Of a stretch of DNA of 6,793 nucleotides, positions 1-6,170 are shown piece by piece; position 1 is the stretch's first letter; every line of letters begins with the position of its first letter. The stretch is from Planctomycetia bacterium (lineage in GTDB: Bacteria > Planctomycetota > Phycisphaerae > Phycisphaerales > SM1A02): the NCBI GenBank assembly GCA_005804005.1, contig SYPI01000126.1:1-6793 (forward strand), given 5' to 3'. Made by a program: the position numbers and the translations under genes. Below the pieces are notes generated by a model. The model was given only the letters and a program-made list of their open reading frames with translations. It did no database searches and was not told the DNA's origin.

Positions 1-38
1 CGCAGAGCATCGCGGAACTCCAGCATCCGCTCGCTCAC
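1..38 (-). CDS. pdhB: Probable pyruvate dehydrogenase E1 component, beta subunit (5' end only)
   Basis: Only the first 12 complete codons lie in the window; the gene continues past the left edge. They start at a GTG whose first bases overlap the pdhA stop in a GTGA junction and read MSERMLEFRDAL. E1 beta subunits typically open with a short strand followed by a 'R.AL..AM' helix, and this start matches that pattern. Position directly after pdhA is the usual place for pdhB. A purine-rich AAGGGTGG at 52-45 sits six bases before the GTG and could be its ribosome-binding site. If correct, the product pairs with E1 alpha in an alpha2beta2 thiamine-diphosphate enzyme that decarboxylates pyruvate. 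The identification rests mostly on gene order, since so little sequence is visible; a fused or different downstream gene remains possible. Confidence 0.65.
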   Translation of the reverse strand, partial: MSERMLEFRDAL

Positions 39-1219
39 GACTGGCCACCCTTGGGGTCGATGGCCCGGAATGAAGGGGTGTTCTCTGCGCCGCCGAGCAT
101 CGAAGGCTGGCTGGAGCCGGTGTACGGGCCCCACGGCTCAACAAAGACATCGCGGTGCAACTCATCAAGGCTAGGCACCGGGCTGGCATCGGCCCATTCG
201 ACCGCTTCGCGAACCTCGTGTCGGACATCCTGCGTCATCGCCTGGAGAGCGTTGGAATCCACTACGCCCGCTTGCTCGAGCCTGTCGCGCAGCCGATGAA
301 TCGGGTCGGCCGCTTCCCACTGCTGCTCCTCGTCGTGGGTGCGGTACTTGCGCGGATCGCTCATCGAGTGACCCTTGTATCGGTATGTGCGCATGTCCAC
401 GAAAGCTGGTCGGCTATTGGCGCGGGCGCGTTCCACCACTCCCGACATGCCGTGGAACACCTCCAGCACATCCATACCGTCAATCACCGTGGCCTCGATG
501 CCGTAGGCGGCCGCCTTGGCCGACAGGTCGTGGCCCATGGTTGTGCCGCGCTCGATGTGAGTACCCATCGAGTAGCCATTGTTCTCAACCACGAACACCA
601 CCGGCAGGTCGAAGAGCCCAGCCAGATTCATCGCCTCGTGGAACGCTCCTTGGTTCAGGGCACCATCACCCAGGAAGCAGAGGGTGACCCGACTGCTCGG
701 CCTGCCCTCCATGACCTCATCCATGTACTTGGTCGCGAAGGCGATCCCGGCGCCCAGCGGAGTCTGCGCGCCAACGATGCCGTGGCCGCCAAAAAGATTG
801 TTGGCTCGGTCGAACATATGCATCGAGCCGCCCTTGCCCTTTGCGCAGCCGCCGATCTTGCCAAACATCTCCGCCATGCAGGCCCGCGAGGTCATCCCCC
901 GGGCCAGGGCGTGGCCGTGATCGCGATAGGCAGTCACCAGCGGGTCCGCGGGGCGCAGCGCCGCCACGCAGCCGACCGCCACCGCCTCCTGCCCGATGTA
1001 GACATGGCAGAACCCGCCGATTTTCTGGTCCTGATACGACTGCATGCAGCGAGTCTCAAACTCGCGGATCAGCATCATCTGCCGCAGCCATGATCTCAAG
1101 GTTTCCGGGGCTATCCCCAACTGGGCTGGGGCGTGCCGGGGCAGTCCACTAGGCATCGCACAGCCAGCGCCGCCACCATCCTTGTTCAGCGCGGTTGTCG
1201 GATCGGAGAGTTGGCTCAT
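35..1219 (-). CDS. pdhA: Pyruvate dehydrogenase E1 component, alpha subunit
   Basis: This is the thiamine-diphosphate-dependent E1 alpha subunit that, with E1 beta, decarboxylates pyruvate and passes the acetyl group to the lipoyl arm of E2 in the cytoplasm. From the ATG chosen here it has 394 residues, close to the family's usual 320-400. Visible motifs in order: GFCHVYIGQEAVAVG (about 70-83), TAYRDHGHALARG (96-108), KGKGGSMHMF (127-136), GGHGIVGAQTPLGAGIA (144-160), the diphosphate/metal motif opening with GDG (184-186) and closing with ENN (212-214), and the loop YRYKGHSMSDPRKYRT (279-294). That loop matches the mitochondrial/alphaproteobacterial PdhA type and favours pyruvate over acetoin or branched-chain E1 alpha subunits. 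The first 40 or so residues are a non-conserved, Gly/Pro-rich leader. An upstream TTG at 1252 would add 11 residues. I prefer ATG 1219 because it overlaps a stop codon as TGATG, which suits translational coupling; no good Shine-Dalgarno precedes either start. Confidence 0.95.
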   Translation of the reverse strand: MSQLSDPTTALNKDGGGAGCAMPSGLPRHAPAQLGIAPETLRSWLRQMMLIREFETRCMQSYQDQKIGGFCHVYIGQEAVAVGCVAALRPADPLVTAYRDHGHALARGMTSRACMAEMFGKIGGCAKGKGGSMHMFDRANNLFGGHGIVGAQTPLGAGIAFATKYMDEVMEGRPSSRVTLCFLGDGALNQGAFHEAMNLAGLFDLPVVFVVENNGYSMGTHIERGTTMGHDLSAKAAAYGIEATVIDGMDVLEVFHGMSGVVERARANSRPAFVDMRTYRYKGHSMSDPRKYRTHDEEQQWEAADPIHRLRDRLEQAGVVDSNALQAMTQDVRHEVREAVEWADASPVPSLDELHRDVFVEPWGPYTGSSQPSMLGGAENTPSFRAIDPKGGQS

Positions 1220-1299
1220 CAGCGCGTCGCGGTGCGCACGAAGGCATCCCAACGCGACGGGAAGTTATAGAACGGTTCGGGCGCCGGTTCAACCGGCAA
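1219..1299 (-). CDS. Possible 26-residue small ORF, or 3' extension of the S41 peptidase frame
   Basis: Directly after the TGA of the S41 peptidase (1305-1303) the same frame stays open for 27 codons, to a TGA at 1221-1219 that overlaps the pdhA ATG. The reading looks like protein: it includes PAPEPFYNFPSRWDAFVRT, and about 20 of 27 codons end in G or C, as in neighbouring genes. Read as an independent gene it would start at TTG 1299, three bases after the peptidase stop, with no strong ribosome-binding site, so it would depend on reinitiation. Alternatives are readthrough of the peptidase TGA, a recent nonsense mutation or sequencing error at the peptidase stop, or chance. The coordinates given are for the TTG-started version. 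No function is assigned. Confidence 0.3.
   Translation of the reverse strand: MPVEPAPEPFYNFPSRWDAFVRTATR
1283..1297. repeat. 15-base inverted repeat just after the S41 peptidase stop codon
   Basis: The segment GCCGGTTCAACCGGC is a perfect inverted repeat with 7-base arms around one central base. As RNA it would most likely form a GCCGG/CCGGC stem of five pairs with a five-base loop. On the transcribed strand it begins five bases after the peptidase TGA. No U-run follows, so it is not a standard intrinsic terminator, and pdhA follows without another evident promoter. Possible roles are an mRNA 3'-end or processing stem, a modulator of peptidase termination or coupling to pdhA, or none. Confidence 0.4.
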
Positions 1300-1302
1300 T
1301 GC

Positions 1303-3621
1303 TCAACCGCCGGCAGGGGCGCTGCGTTCGGCCTTGGCAATGGCTTCTGCCTCCTGCGCCACCCAAGACTGGGCCTCCAGCAACATCAGCGCCAGCGATA
1401 GCTGCGGATCCACGCAGCGATCAACCAGTTCGGAAACCAGCGGCCGCAGATCCATCGACATGGCCTCGGCGTCAGACTCAAGGATGGAGTCGGCCCGCAG
1501 ACGAAGTTCAAGTGCCTTGTTCTCCTGTTCCGGAGTCAGTTCCACAACCAGATCGGGGGTCACACCCCAGTCGACTACCCCAGCCTTGCGGTGCACTAGA
1601 CGGCCAACCTTCTCGCCGTCGGCTGGTGGCAGTCGGTAGAACTGGGTTGTCACCTTCACCCCGGCTGGCTTGGCGCCGTTGTCGAGGTGCTGGACTGTCT
1701 GCACACTGCCCTTGCCGAAACTGCGCTCGCCGACGATCACCGCCGCACCGTGGGCCTGCAGGCAGCCGCTGAGAATCTCGCTGGCGCTGGCCGAACCGGA
1801 GTTGACCAACACCACCACCGGCAGTCCGGCCAAGGCGCCCTTGCCGGGATCGGCCACACTCTTGGAAACGGTGTTGCCCTCGACATCTTCCACCGACACG
1901 ATGCCACCGTCGGTCACGAACAGATTGGCGAACTGCACGGCGCTCTTCAAGAGCCCGCCAGGGTTTCCGCGCAAGTCAAGGATGAGACCGTTCAGGCCCT
2001 TACTGTTCATGACCCGGATGGCCGCCATGAAGTCGACGAAACTGTCGTCGTTGAAACTGGTCAGGCGCACATAGCCGATGTGGGCGGCGGGATCGATGAA
2101 CCAATCCCACTCCGGCAGGCCCTGCTCGTCGAGCCGTTCCTTCCACCAGCCGTGGACGGAACGCAGCTTTATCTTCTGGCGCTTCATTGAGTAGTCGAAG
2201 GCTGACTCGCCCTCAACTCCGCTGCGATTGACGGTGAGGACCACCTCTTGCCCCTGTGGGCCAGTGATCGACTCAACGGCACGGTTGAGGCTCCAACCAT
2301 CCGTTGAGCGACCATTGACCGCAGCGATCTCATCGCCGGGGCGCACGCCCGCCCGCGCCGCCGGGGAGCCCTCCAGCGGGCTGCGGATGATGATCTCGTG
2401 CTCATCATTGTGTTGAATCAGGATCCCCACGCCGACGAAGTCGCCCTCGATCTGTTGCTTGAACTGCCGCAGGCGTTCCGGCCAGATGATCTCGGTGTAG
2501 TCGTCCCCGAACGACTCGCTCAGGCCGGTGCTGGCACCCTCGCCGAACTGGTGCAGGACCACCTTGCCAGGAATTCCCAAGCCGGTCTCACCCTGGCTGA
2601 CCAGTTCTTCCAGTGTCTCCCGGGCGTATGTGGCTCCGGGGCGCCGCGTGCCCCGCGGGGGAAGTTCAGCCAGACGACGGTCGATGAGTTCGGTCATCCG
2701 GGCAACCTTCTGCGGATCGCCCAGCGCCGCGAACCTCTCAGCCAGAGCCGGAGTGGTGACCAGCAGGCGCACCGCTTCCAGTCCGCCACGGACCAGTGGT
2801 TCCCAGCCGGTGCCGGACATATGGTCCTCGGCTAGGAACTGCAACGCCTTGCGCACCAGTTGCGGGCTGACGCCGGTGAGCCCCTCCTCCCAGTCATTGG
2901 CGAACGCTTCGTTGAACTCCACCACTTTGAACTCCGGATCGGCCCGGGTGCCGGCCTTCATCCGCAGGGCGTGCAGCGCGTGCGGCGCGTACTCCACCAG
3001 TAGAGACACGCGCTGCGACAACTGATTGAAACGCTTGTCCCACTTCCGGTAGGTGGCGTCCTCGCCACAACCCTCATGAAGCCCACGCAGCCGGATGTTC
3101 ATTTCCTGCGCCAGCAGTAGATCGCCTTCCGCCTCGGCGGACACGCCCTGCTTCTCCATGAGGTCGATGGCCCGCTGAATCCGGGCACTCTTTAACTCGG
3201 CTGGCCAGTTGGCGCTACCCACTAGGAACTTGAGTTCGTGAGCCTTAAGGCCGGCCTTTGCCGCATCATCGTCGGCCAGTGCCTTGTCCAGTTCCGCGGT
3301 GACGCGGATGGCGGAGGCATCGCGCTCGGCAGTGAGTCGGGTGGTCTCCTGCAGGCGGTGCGTCTGCAGATCGCTGAACCGACTCGCCTGACCCGCAAGC
3401 GTCGAATCGGGAACTTCCTGCAGCAGACGCTCAACTTGCGCCATGTCATCGGCGAGGGCGCGATCCCACATGGCATCCGCCCATGGCCGCACTTCGTCTA
3501 CCCCCCCGGCCGCAGCGGAAGTCGAGACAATCCAGCCACCCGAGACTGTCAGCGCCGAGCAGGCAGTCAGAGTGAGCCACATCCTTGTGGCAAGCGGACG
3601 GCGTGATGAACTTCCGGTCAT
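1303..3621 (-). CDS. Secreted S41-family carboxyl-terminal processing peptidase with PDZ domain
   Basis: This is a tail-specific (Ctp/Prc-type) serine peptidase, predicted to act outside the cytoplasmic membrane. With ATG 3621 the protein has 772 residues, well above the 400-450 of simple CtpA proteins and nearer to Prc in size. Residues 7-38 form a secretion signal: RRPLATR, a hydrophobic stretch, then STSAAA. LTAC at 18-21 also fits a lipobox, so lipoprotein anchoring is possible. Residues 39-395 are a mostly helical, charged region I do not recognise. A PDZ domain follows (about 396-467, with GDEIAAVNG at 429-437), then the S41 core (513-695) with LILDLRGNPGG (546-556), SASASE carrying the presumed nucleophile Ser612, and FGKG with general base Lys637. 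The 25-residue Ser-Lys spacing equals that I recall for E. coli Prc. A helical tail (700-772) ends the protein. The frame stays open upstream to 3846, but ATG 3621 has a GAGGAG upstream and places the signal peptide at the N-terminus. pdhA lies downstream on the same strand. Confidence 0.93.
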   Translation of the reverse strand: MTGSSSRRPLATRMWLTLTACSALTVSGGWIVSTSAAAGGVDEVRPWADAMWDRALADDMAQVERLLQEVPDSTLAGQASRFSDLQTHRLQETTRLTAERDASAIRVTAELDKALADDDAAKAGLKAHELKFLVGSANWPAELKSARIQRAIDLMEKQGVSAEAEGDLLLAQEMNIRLRGLHEGCGEDATYRKWDKRFNQLSQRVSLLVEYAPHALHALRMKAGTRADPEFKVVEFNEAFANDWEEGLTGVSPQLVRKALQFLAEDHMSGTGWEPLVRGGLEAVRLLVTTPALAERFAALGDPQKVARMTELIDRRLAELPPRGTRRPGATYARETLEELVSQGETGLGIPGKVVLHQFGEGASTGLSESFGDDYTEIIWPERLRQFKQQIEGDFVGVGILIQHNDEHEIIIRSPLEGSPAARAGVRPGDEIAAVNGRSTDGWSLNRAVESITGPQGQEVVLTVNRSGVEGESAFDYSMKRQKIKLRSVHGWWKERLDEQGLPEWDWFIDPAAHIGYVRLTSFNDDSFVDFMAAIRVMNSKGLNGLILDLRGNPGGLLKSAVQFANLFVTDGGIVSVEDVEGNTVSKSVADPGKGALAGLPVVVLVNSGSASASEILSGCLQAHGAAVIVGERSFGKGSVQTVQHLDNGAKPAGVKVTTQFYRLPPADGEKVGRLVHRKAGVVDWGVTPDLVVELTPEQENKALELRLRADSILESDAEAMSMDLRPLVSELVDRCVDPQLSLALMLLEAQSWVAQEAEAIAKAERSAPAGG

Positions 3622-3632
3622 TGGTCGGCGAA

Positions 3633-3638
3633 CTCCTC
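3633..3638 (-). promoter_or_regulatory. Ribosome-binding site of the S41 peptidase
   Basis: GAGGAG, within the longer AGAGAGGAG, lies 11 bases before ATG 3621 on the minus strand. The spacing is slightly long but the match is the strongest near this start. Together with the signal peptide it favours this start over codons further upstream in the same frame. Confidence 0.65.
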
Positions 3639-3665
3639 TCTGGTGGCATTCAAGGGTGATGGCGC

Positions 3666-3704
3666 AGTATCCCGATATAGTCAGATTCGCGCGAACTGGT
3701 TCAA
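3666..3704 (-). promoter_or_regulatory. Candidate promoter region for the S41 peptidase-pdhA operon
   Basis: In the 96-base divergent gap the minus strand carries TTGAAC (3704-3699) as a possible -35 and TATATC (3679-3674) as a possible -10, with a long 19-base spacer. GATACT (3671-3666) is an alternative -10. On the plus strand TATAGT (3676-3681) matches five of six -10 positions and could serve the membrane-protein gene, but lacks a recognisable -35. The two directions would overlap. All of this is motif matching in a GC-rich genome, so confidence is low. Confidence 0.25.
3686..3695. promoter_or_regulatory. Perfect 10-base palindrome in the divergent intergenic region
   Basis: TTCGCGCGAA reads the same on both strands. 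It lies between the candidate -35 and -10 of the peptidase promoter and just downstream of the possible plus-strand -10. That is a reasonable place for an operator controlling both divergent genes. No binding protein is recognised, and a short CG-rich palindrome can occur by chance. Confidence 0.25.
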
Positions 3705-3717
3705 ACACAGACACCAG

Positions 3718-4617
3718 ATGATTCCTGCCCGGCAACCCCGAACACCGACCGCCCACGGCCCGACGATCTTCGCCGGTGTTGAGGCGGGGCAGGGATTGGG
3801 CGAGGTGGCTCTGGCTCAGGTGGGTGCCTTGCTGGCGTGGCTGCATCTAACCGCGTTGCCGGGACTCGGCCCGGTGTTGACCGTGGTGCTGTGTGCGGCT
3901 GGCTGGTGGCGGCTGCTGGGTCTGTTGCGCATCCGGGGAACGCCGCTGCTTGCGGACCCGCCCCTGCTCCTGTCCTGGGCATTGGCGCTAGCTCTCAGCG
4001 GGCTCGAAGTGGCGTTGGGTTCAATCGTTGCGGTCGGTGGCAGTCTGGGGTCGGTCGGGATCATTGAGGCCAATGTGGGGCCGCTTTCAACCGCCTGGTT
4101 CGTGGTGCTCTGGTGGACCTCGGTGGCGGCGGCCGGGCTGGGTGCCTCGGCGGCGCGGTGGCTGGAGATCGGCTGGCTGCGGATCGAGGTGCGGATAGGT
4201 CAGGTGCTGATTCTCATCGCACCGGCCCTCTTGCTCCCAGCGGCGCTTGGAGTGACTGCCCAGTGGTCGCTGGTGCTGGGAGGTTGTGGCATGGGGCTGT
4301 CCCTGCTGGCCACCTTTGTGCTGCGAGACGGCTTGGCCAGAGTTGCCGTGGCGCTGCCGCAGGACACCGAGCTTCAGGTGCCGCTGGTGCGGGGGCGGAT
4401 GGCCGAGCCACCACAACTTGACGATGAACCTGACGATGAACTTGACGAGCCAACCGACGAAGATCGCGCTGCGGCGGAGACATCGGTTGCCAGCGAACCG
4501 ATCGGTCTGGAGCCCACCCGAATTGAGCCGGTTCCCAAGAGCCATCTCGCCCCACTGCCGGAGCAGCCTCGTCCGCCCAGCGAGCGCGACCGCAGCCGGG
4601 ACGACATAGGGATCTAG
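3718..4617 (+). CDS. Uncharacterised polytopic membrane protein with acidic Pro-rich C-terminal tail
   Basis: I do not recognise this gene. From ATG 3718 it encodes 299 residues. Hydrophobic segments lie at about 31-46, 49-69, 82-108, 123-145, 160-181 and 183-203, suggesting five or six membrane passes, many of them Leu/Ala/Gly/Trp-rich. The N-terminal 30 residues are polar. After a linker (204-230) comes a soluble tail of about 70 residues that opens with an Asp/Glu-rich run (LDDEPDDELDEPTDED, 234-249) and continues rich in Pro and Glu. No catalytic motif is seen. Codons strongly prefer G or C at the third position, and the sustained membrane pattern argues for real coding rather than a shadow ORF. 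The start is uncertain: the frame is open from 3643, and GTG 3805, with AGGGA nine bases upstream, would still keep all membrane segments. The gene is divergent from the peptidase and convergent with trpE, so it stands alone as a transcription unit. Confidence 0.75.
   Translation: MIPARQPRTPTAHGPTIFAGVEAGQGLGEVALAQVGALLAWLHLTALPGLGPVLTVVLCAAGWWRLLGLLRIRGTPLLADPPLLLSWALALALSGLEVALGSIVAVGGSLGSVGIIEANVGPLSTAWFVVLWWTSVAAAGLGASAARWLEIGWLRIEVRIGQVLILIAPALLLPAALGVTAQWSLVLGGCGMGLSLLATFVLRDGLARVAVALPQDTELQVPLVRGRMAEPPQLDDEPDDELDEPTDEDRAAAETSVASEPIGLEPTRIEPVPKSHLAPLPEQPRPPSERDRSRDDIGI
4417..4452 (+). repeat. 12-base tandem repeat, about 2.7 copies, encoding an acidic run
   Basis: The units CTTGACGATGAA (4417-4428) and CCTGACGATGAA (4429-4440) differ at one base, and a third, diverged unit CTTGACGAGCCA follows (4441-4452). 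The period is four codons, so copy changes would lengthen or shorten the LDDE/PDDE run in the membrane protein's tail without breaking the frame. Confidence 0.7.
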
Positions 4618-4631
4618 GGGTCAGGCGCCGA

Positions 4632-6170
4632 CTAGTTGCGTGGCGCGAGCGCCTGCTCGGCAAGTTCGATCGCCCGGCCCAGCGCGGCCGCCTTGGCCAC
4701 CGTCTCTTCAAACTCGCGCTCGGGAACTGAATCGAGAACCACTCCGGCACCGGACTGAATGTCGACCCGCCAAGCACGCGGGCCCGAATCGGACTGGCTC
4801 GACTGTGGGGCCGTGGGAATGACCATGGTGCGGAGGGCCAGAGCGATGTCCATGTCGCCGGCGAAGGAAACGGCCCCGATTCCCCCGCCGTATGGCCCGC
4901 GCCGCACCGGCTCGAGTTCATCGATGATCTGGATGGCGCGCACCTTTGGCGCGCCACTGACAGTTCCAACCGGCAGAGTGGAACGCAAGGCATCCCAGCA
5001 GTCGAGCCCATCGCGAAGTTGGCCGGTGAGCGTTGAACTGATGTGCATCACATGGCTGTAACGCTCGATCTCCATGCAGCGATCCAGCCTGACGCTGCCG
5101 GTGTTGCACACCCGTCCAAGGTCGTTGCGGCCCAGATCCACCAGCATGACATGCTCGGCGCGTTCCTTCTCATCGGCCAGCAGTTCGCGCTCCATGCGCA
5201 GGTCCGTCTCGGCATCACCGCCGCGCGGCCGAGTACCAGCCAGTGGACGATTGGTGACCTCTCGCCCGCGCACCCGGCAGAGAATCTCGGGACTGGCTGC
5301 CACCAATATGCAGCCCTCGGCCTGCAGGTAGATCTGATACGGGCTCGGGTTCACCACTCGCAGGGCGCGGTAGAGATCGAACGGGTCGGCATTGGTGGTG
5401 CGTTCGAAGCGCTGGCTCAGCACCACCTGAAAGGCGTCGCCGGCGGCGATGTACTCGCGGATCCGGCCAACGGCGGCCAGAAACTGGGCGCGGGTGAAGC
5501 TGTTGGCGGAAGGCGCCGCCGGCCGCTTCGATGTGTCCAGATCGACACCACCATGGGACAGCGAGACGCCTGGCTCGGCCAACTGGCGGACCATTGCATC
5601 CACCTGAGAACGGGCCTGTTCCCGAGCCCGCTCTGTCGAGCCGCCGTGCTCGGCCGGGTCGGCGGTGGATACCAGCGTGACGGTGCGCTCGACATGGTCG
5701 AAGATGGCGACCTCGCGGTAGAGGCCGAAGTGCAGATCTGGCAGGCTGCGGTCATCCCCCGGGGCGCGGGCGAAAGAAAGATGGGATGGCTCCAGCCAGC
5801 GGACGGCATCGAAGGCGGCCATGCCGACCCAACCGCCAGTGAAGGTTGGCGGCAACGCGCCGTCGGCATCCACGGCACACGGCGGGCAAATGGTGCGGGG
5901 CAGTTCAAGCGGATCGGCGCACTCAACTTCACGAACCGTGCCAACGCGCGAATCGCGAATCGTGGCCTGTGATCCACGGGCGATCACCTCCACCGCGGGC
6001 CGGGCGCCGATGAGCGAAAACCGCCCGACATTGCCCCCCTGCTCGACGCTCTCGAAGAGGAAGCTTGGCGCCAGCCGATCGTCCGGCGCCACCAGTCGCC
6101 GGTAGGCCAGAACCGGGGTGAGGTGATCGCTGAGCAGGCGCCGGACATGAGCCACCAGCCGAACACTCAT
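4632..6170 (-). CDS. trpE: Anthranilate synthase component I
   Basis: TrpE converts chorismate and ammonia to anthranilate, the first committed step of tryptophan synthesis; the ammonia normally comes from a TrpG amidotransferase, which is absent here. At 512 residues it is a normal length for unfused TrpE. The N-terminal domain shows the tryptophan-binding region FLFESVE (37-43; its ES pair aligns with the LLES element of feedback-sensitive enzymes) and RFSLIGARP (50-58). The chorismate-binding domain shows NRPLAGTRPRG (307-317), EHVMLVDLGRNDLGRV (339-354), SHVMHI (372-377), VGTVSGAPKVRA (401-412), RRGPYGG (423-429) and GAGVVLDSVPEREFEET (474-490). PLAGT (not PIKGT) and GTVSGAPK (not GSITGAPK) favour TrpE over aminodeoxychorismate synthase PabB. 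Its ATG overlaps the ruvC stop as ATGA, and AGAGGGGA (6183-6176) lies five bases upstream, so the two genes are probably cotranscribed and coupled. No leader-peptide attenuator is possible at this junction. Confidence 0.95.
   Translation of the reverse strand: MSVRLVAHVRRLLSDHLTPVLAYRRLVAPDDRLAPSFLFESVEQGGNVGRFSLIGARPAVEVIARGSQATIRDSRVGTVREVECADPLELPRTICPPCAVDADGALPPTFTGGWVGMAAFDAVRWLEPSHLSFARAPGDDRSLPDLHFGLYREVAIFDHVERTVTLVSTADPAEHGGSTERAREQARSQVDAMVRQLAEPGVSLSHGGVDLDTSKRPAAPSANSFTRAQFLAAVGRIREYIAAGDAFQVVLSQRFERTTNADPFDLYRALRVVNPSPYQIYLQAEGCILVAASPEILCRVRGREVTNRPLAGTRPRGGDAETDLRMERELLADEKERAEHVMLVDLGRNDLGRVCNTGSVRLDRCMEIERYSHVMHISSTLTGQLRDGLDCWDALRSTLPVGTVSGAPKVRAIQIIDELEPVRRGPYGGGIGAVSFAGDMDIALALRTMVIPTAPQSSQSDSGPRAWRVDIQSGAGVVLDSVPEREFEETVAKAAALGRAIELAEQALAPRN

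Noticed and set aside
155..1093. 312-codon open frame on the plus strand across pdhA
   Set aside because: It lies wholly opposite a strongly recognised E1 alpha gene. Its composition (His/Arg/Ala-rich with no domain) is what GC-rich codon bias produces on the opposite strand.
1220..1252. TTG start giving pdhA 11 more residues
   Set aside because: There is no ribosome-binding site before it, and the ATG at 1219 overlaps a stop codon in a typical coupling arrangement. The added residues are not part of the conserved fold.
1303..1305. Peptidase UGA read as selenocysteine
   Set aside because: The hairpin downstream lacks features I could tie to a bacterial SECIS element, and the position is in a flexible Ala/Gly/Pro tail far from the Ser-Lys active site.
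3622..3846. Upstream extension of the S41 peptidase frame by 75 residues
   Set aside because: It would bury the signal peptide and cross the divergent promoter region and the start of the membrane-protein gene. ATG 3621 has a ribosome-binding site and puts the signal peptide first.
4642..4653. GGCGCGAGCGCC inverted repeat at the end of trpE, considered as a terminator
   Set aside because: The stem is only four or five pairs, it lies inside the coding sequence, and no T-run follows in either direction.
4214..5011. 265-codon minus-strand frame spanning the end of trpE and the membrane-protein gene
   Set aside because: It overlaps trpE in another frame and the membrane gene on the opposite strand, and its product is Arg/Pro/Ser-rich low-complexity sequence typical of a wrong frame.
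5043..5972. 309-codon open frame on the plus strand across trpE
   Set aside because: It is antisense to the conserved chorismate-binding and N-terminal domains of trpE, has no recognisable motif or ribosome-binding site, and is best explained as a shadow.
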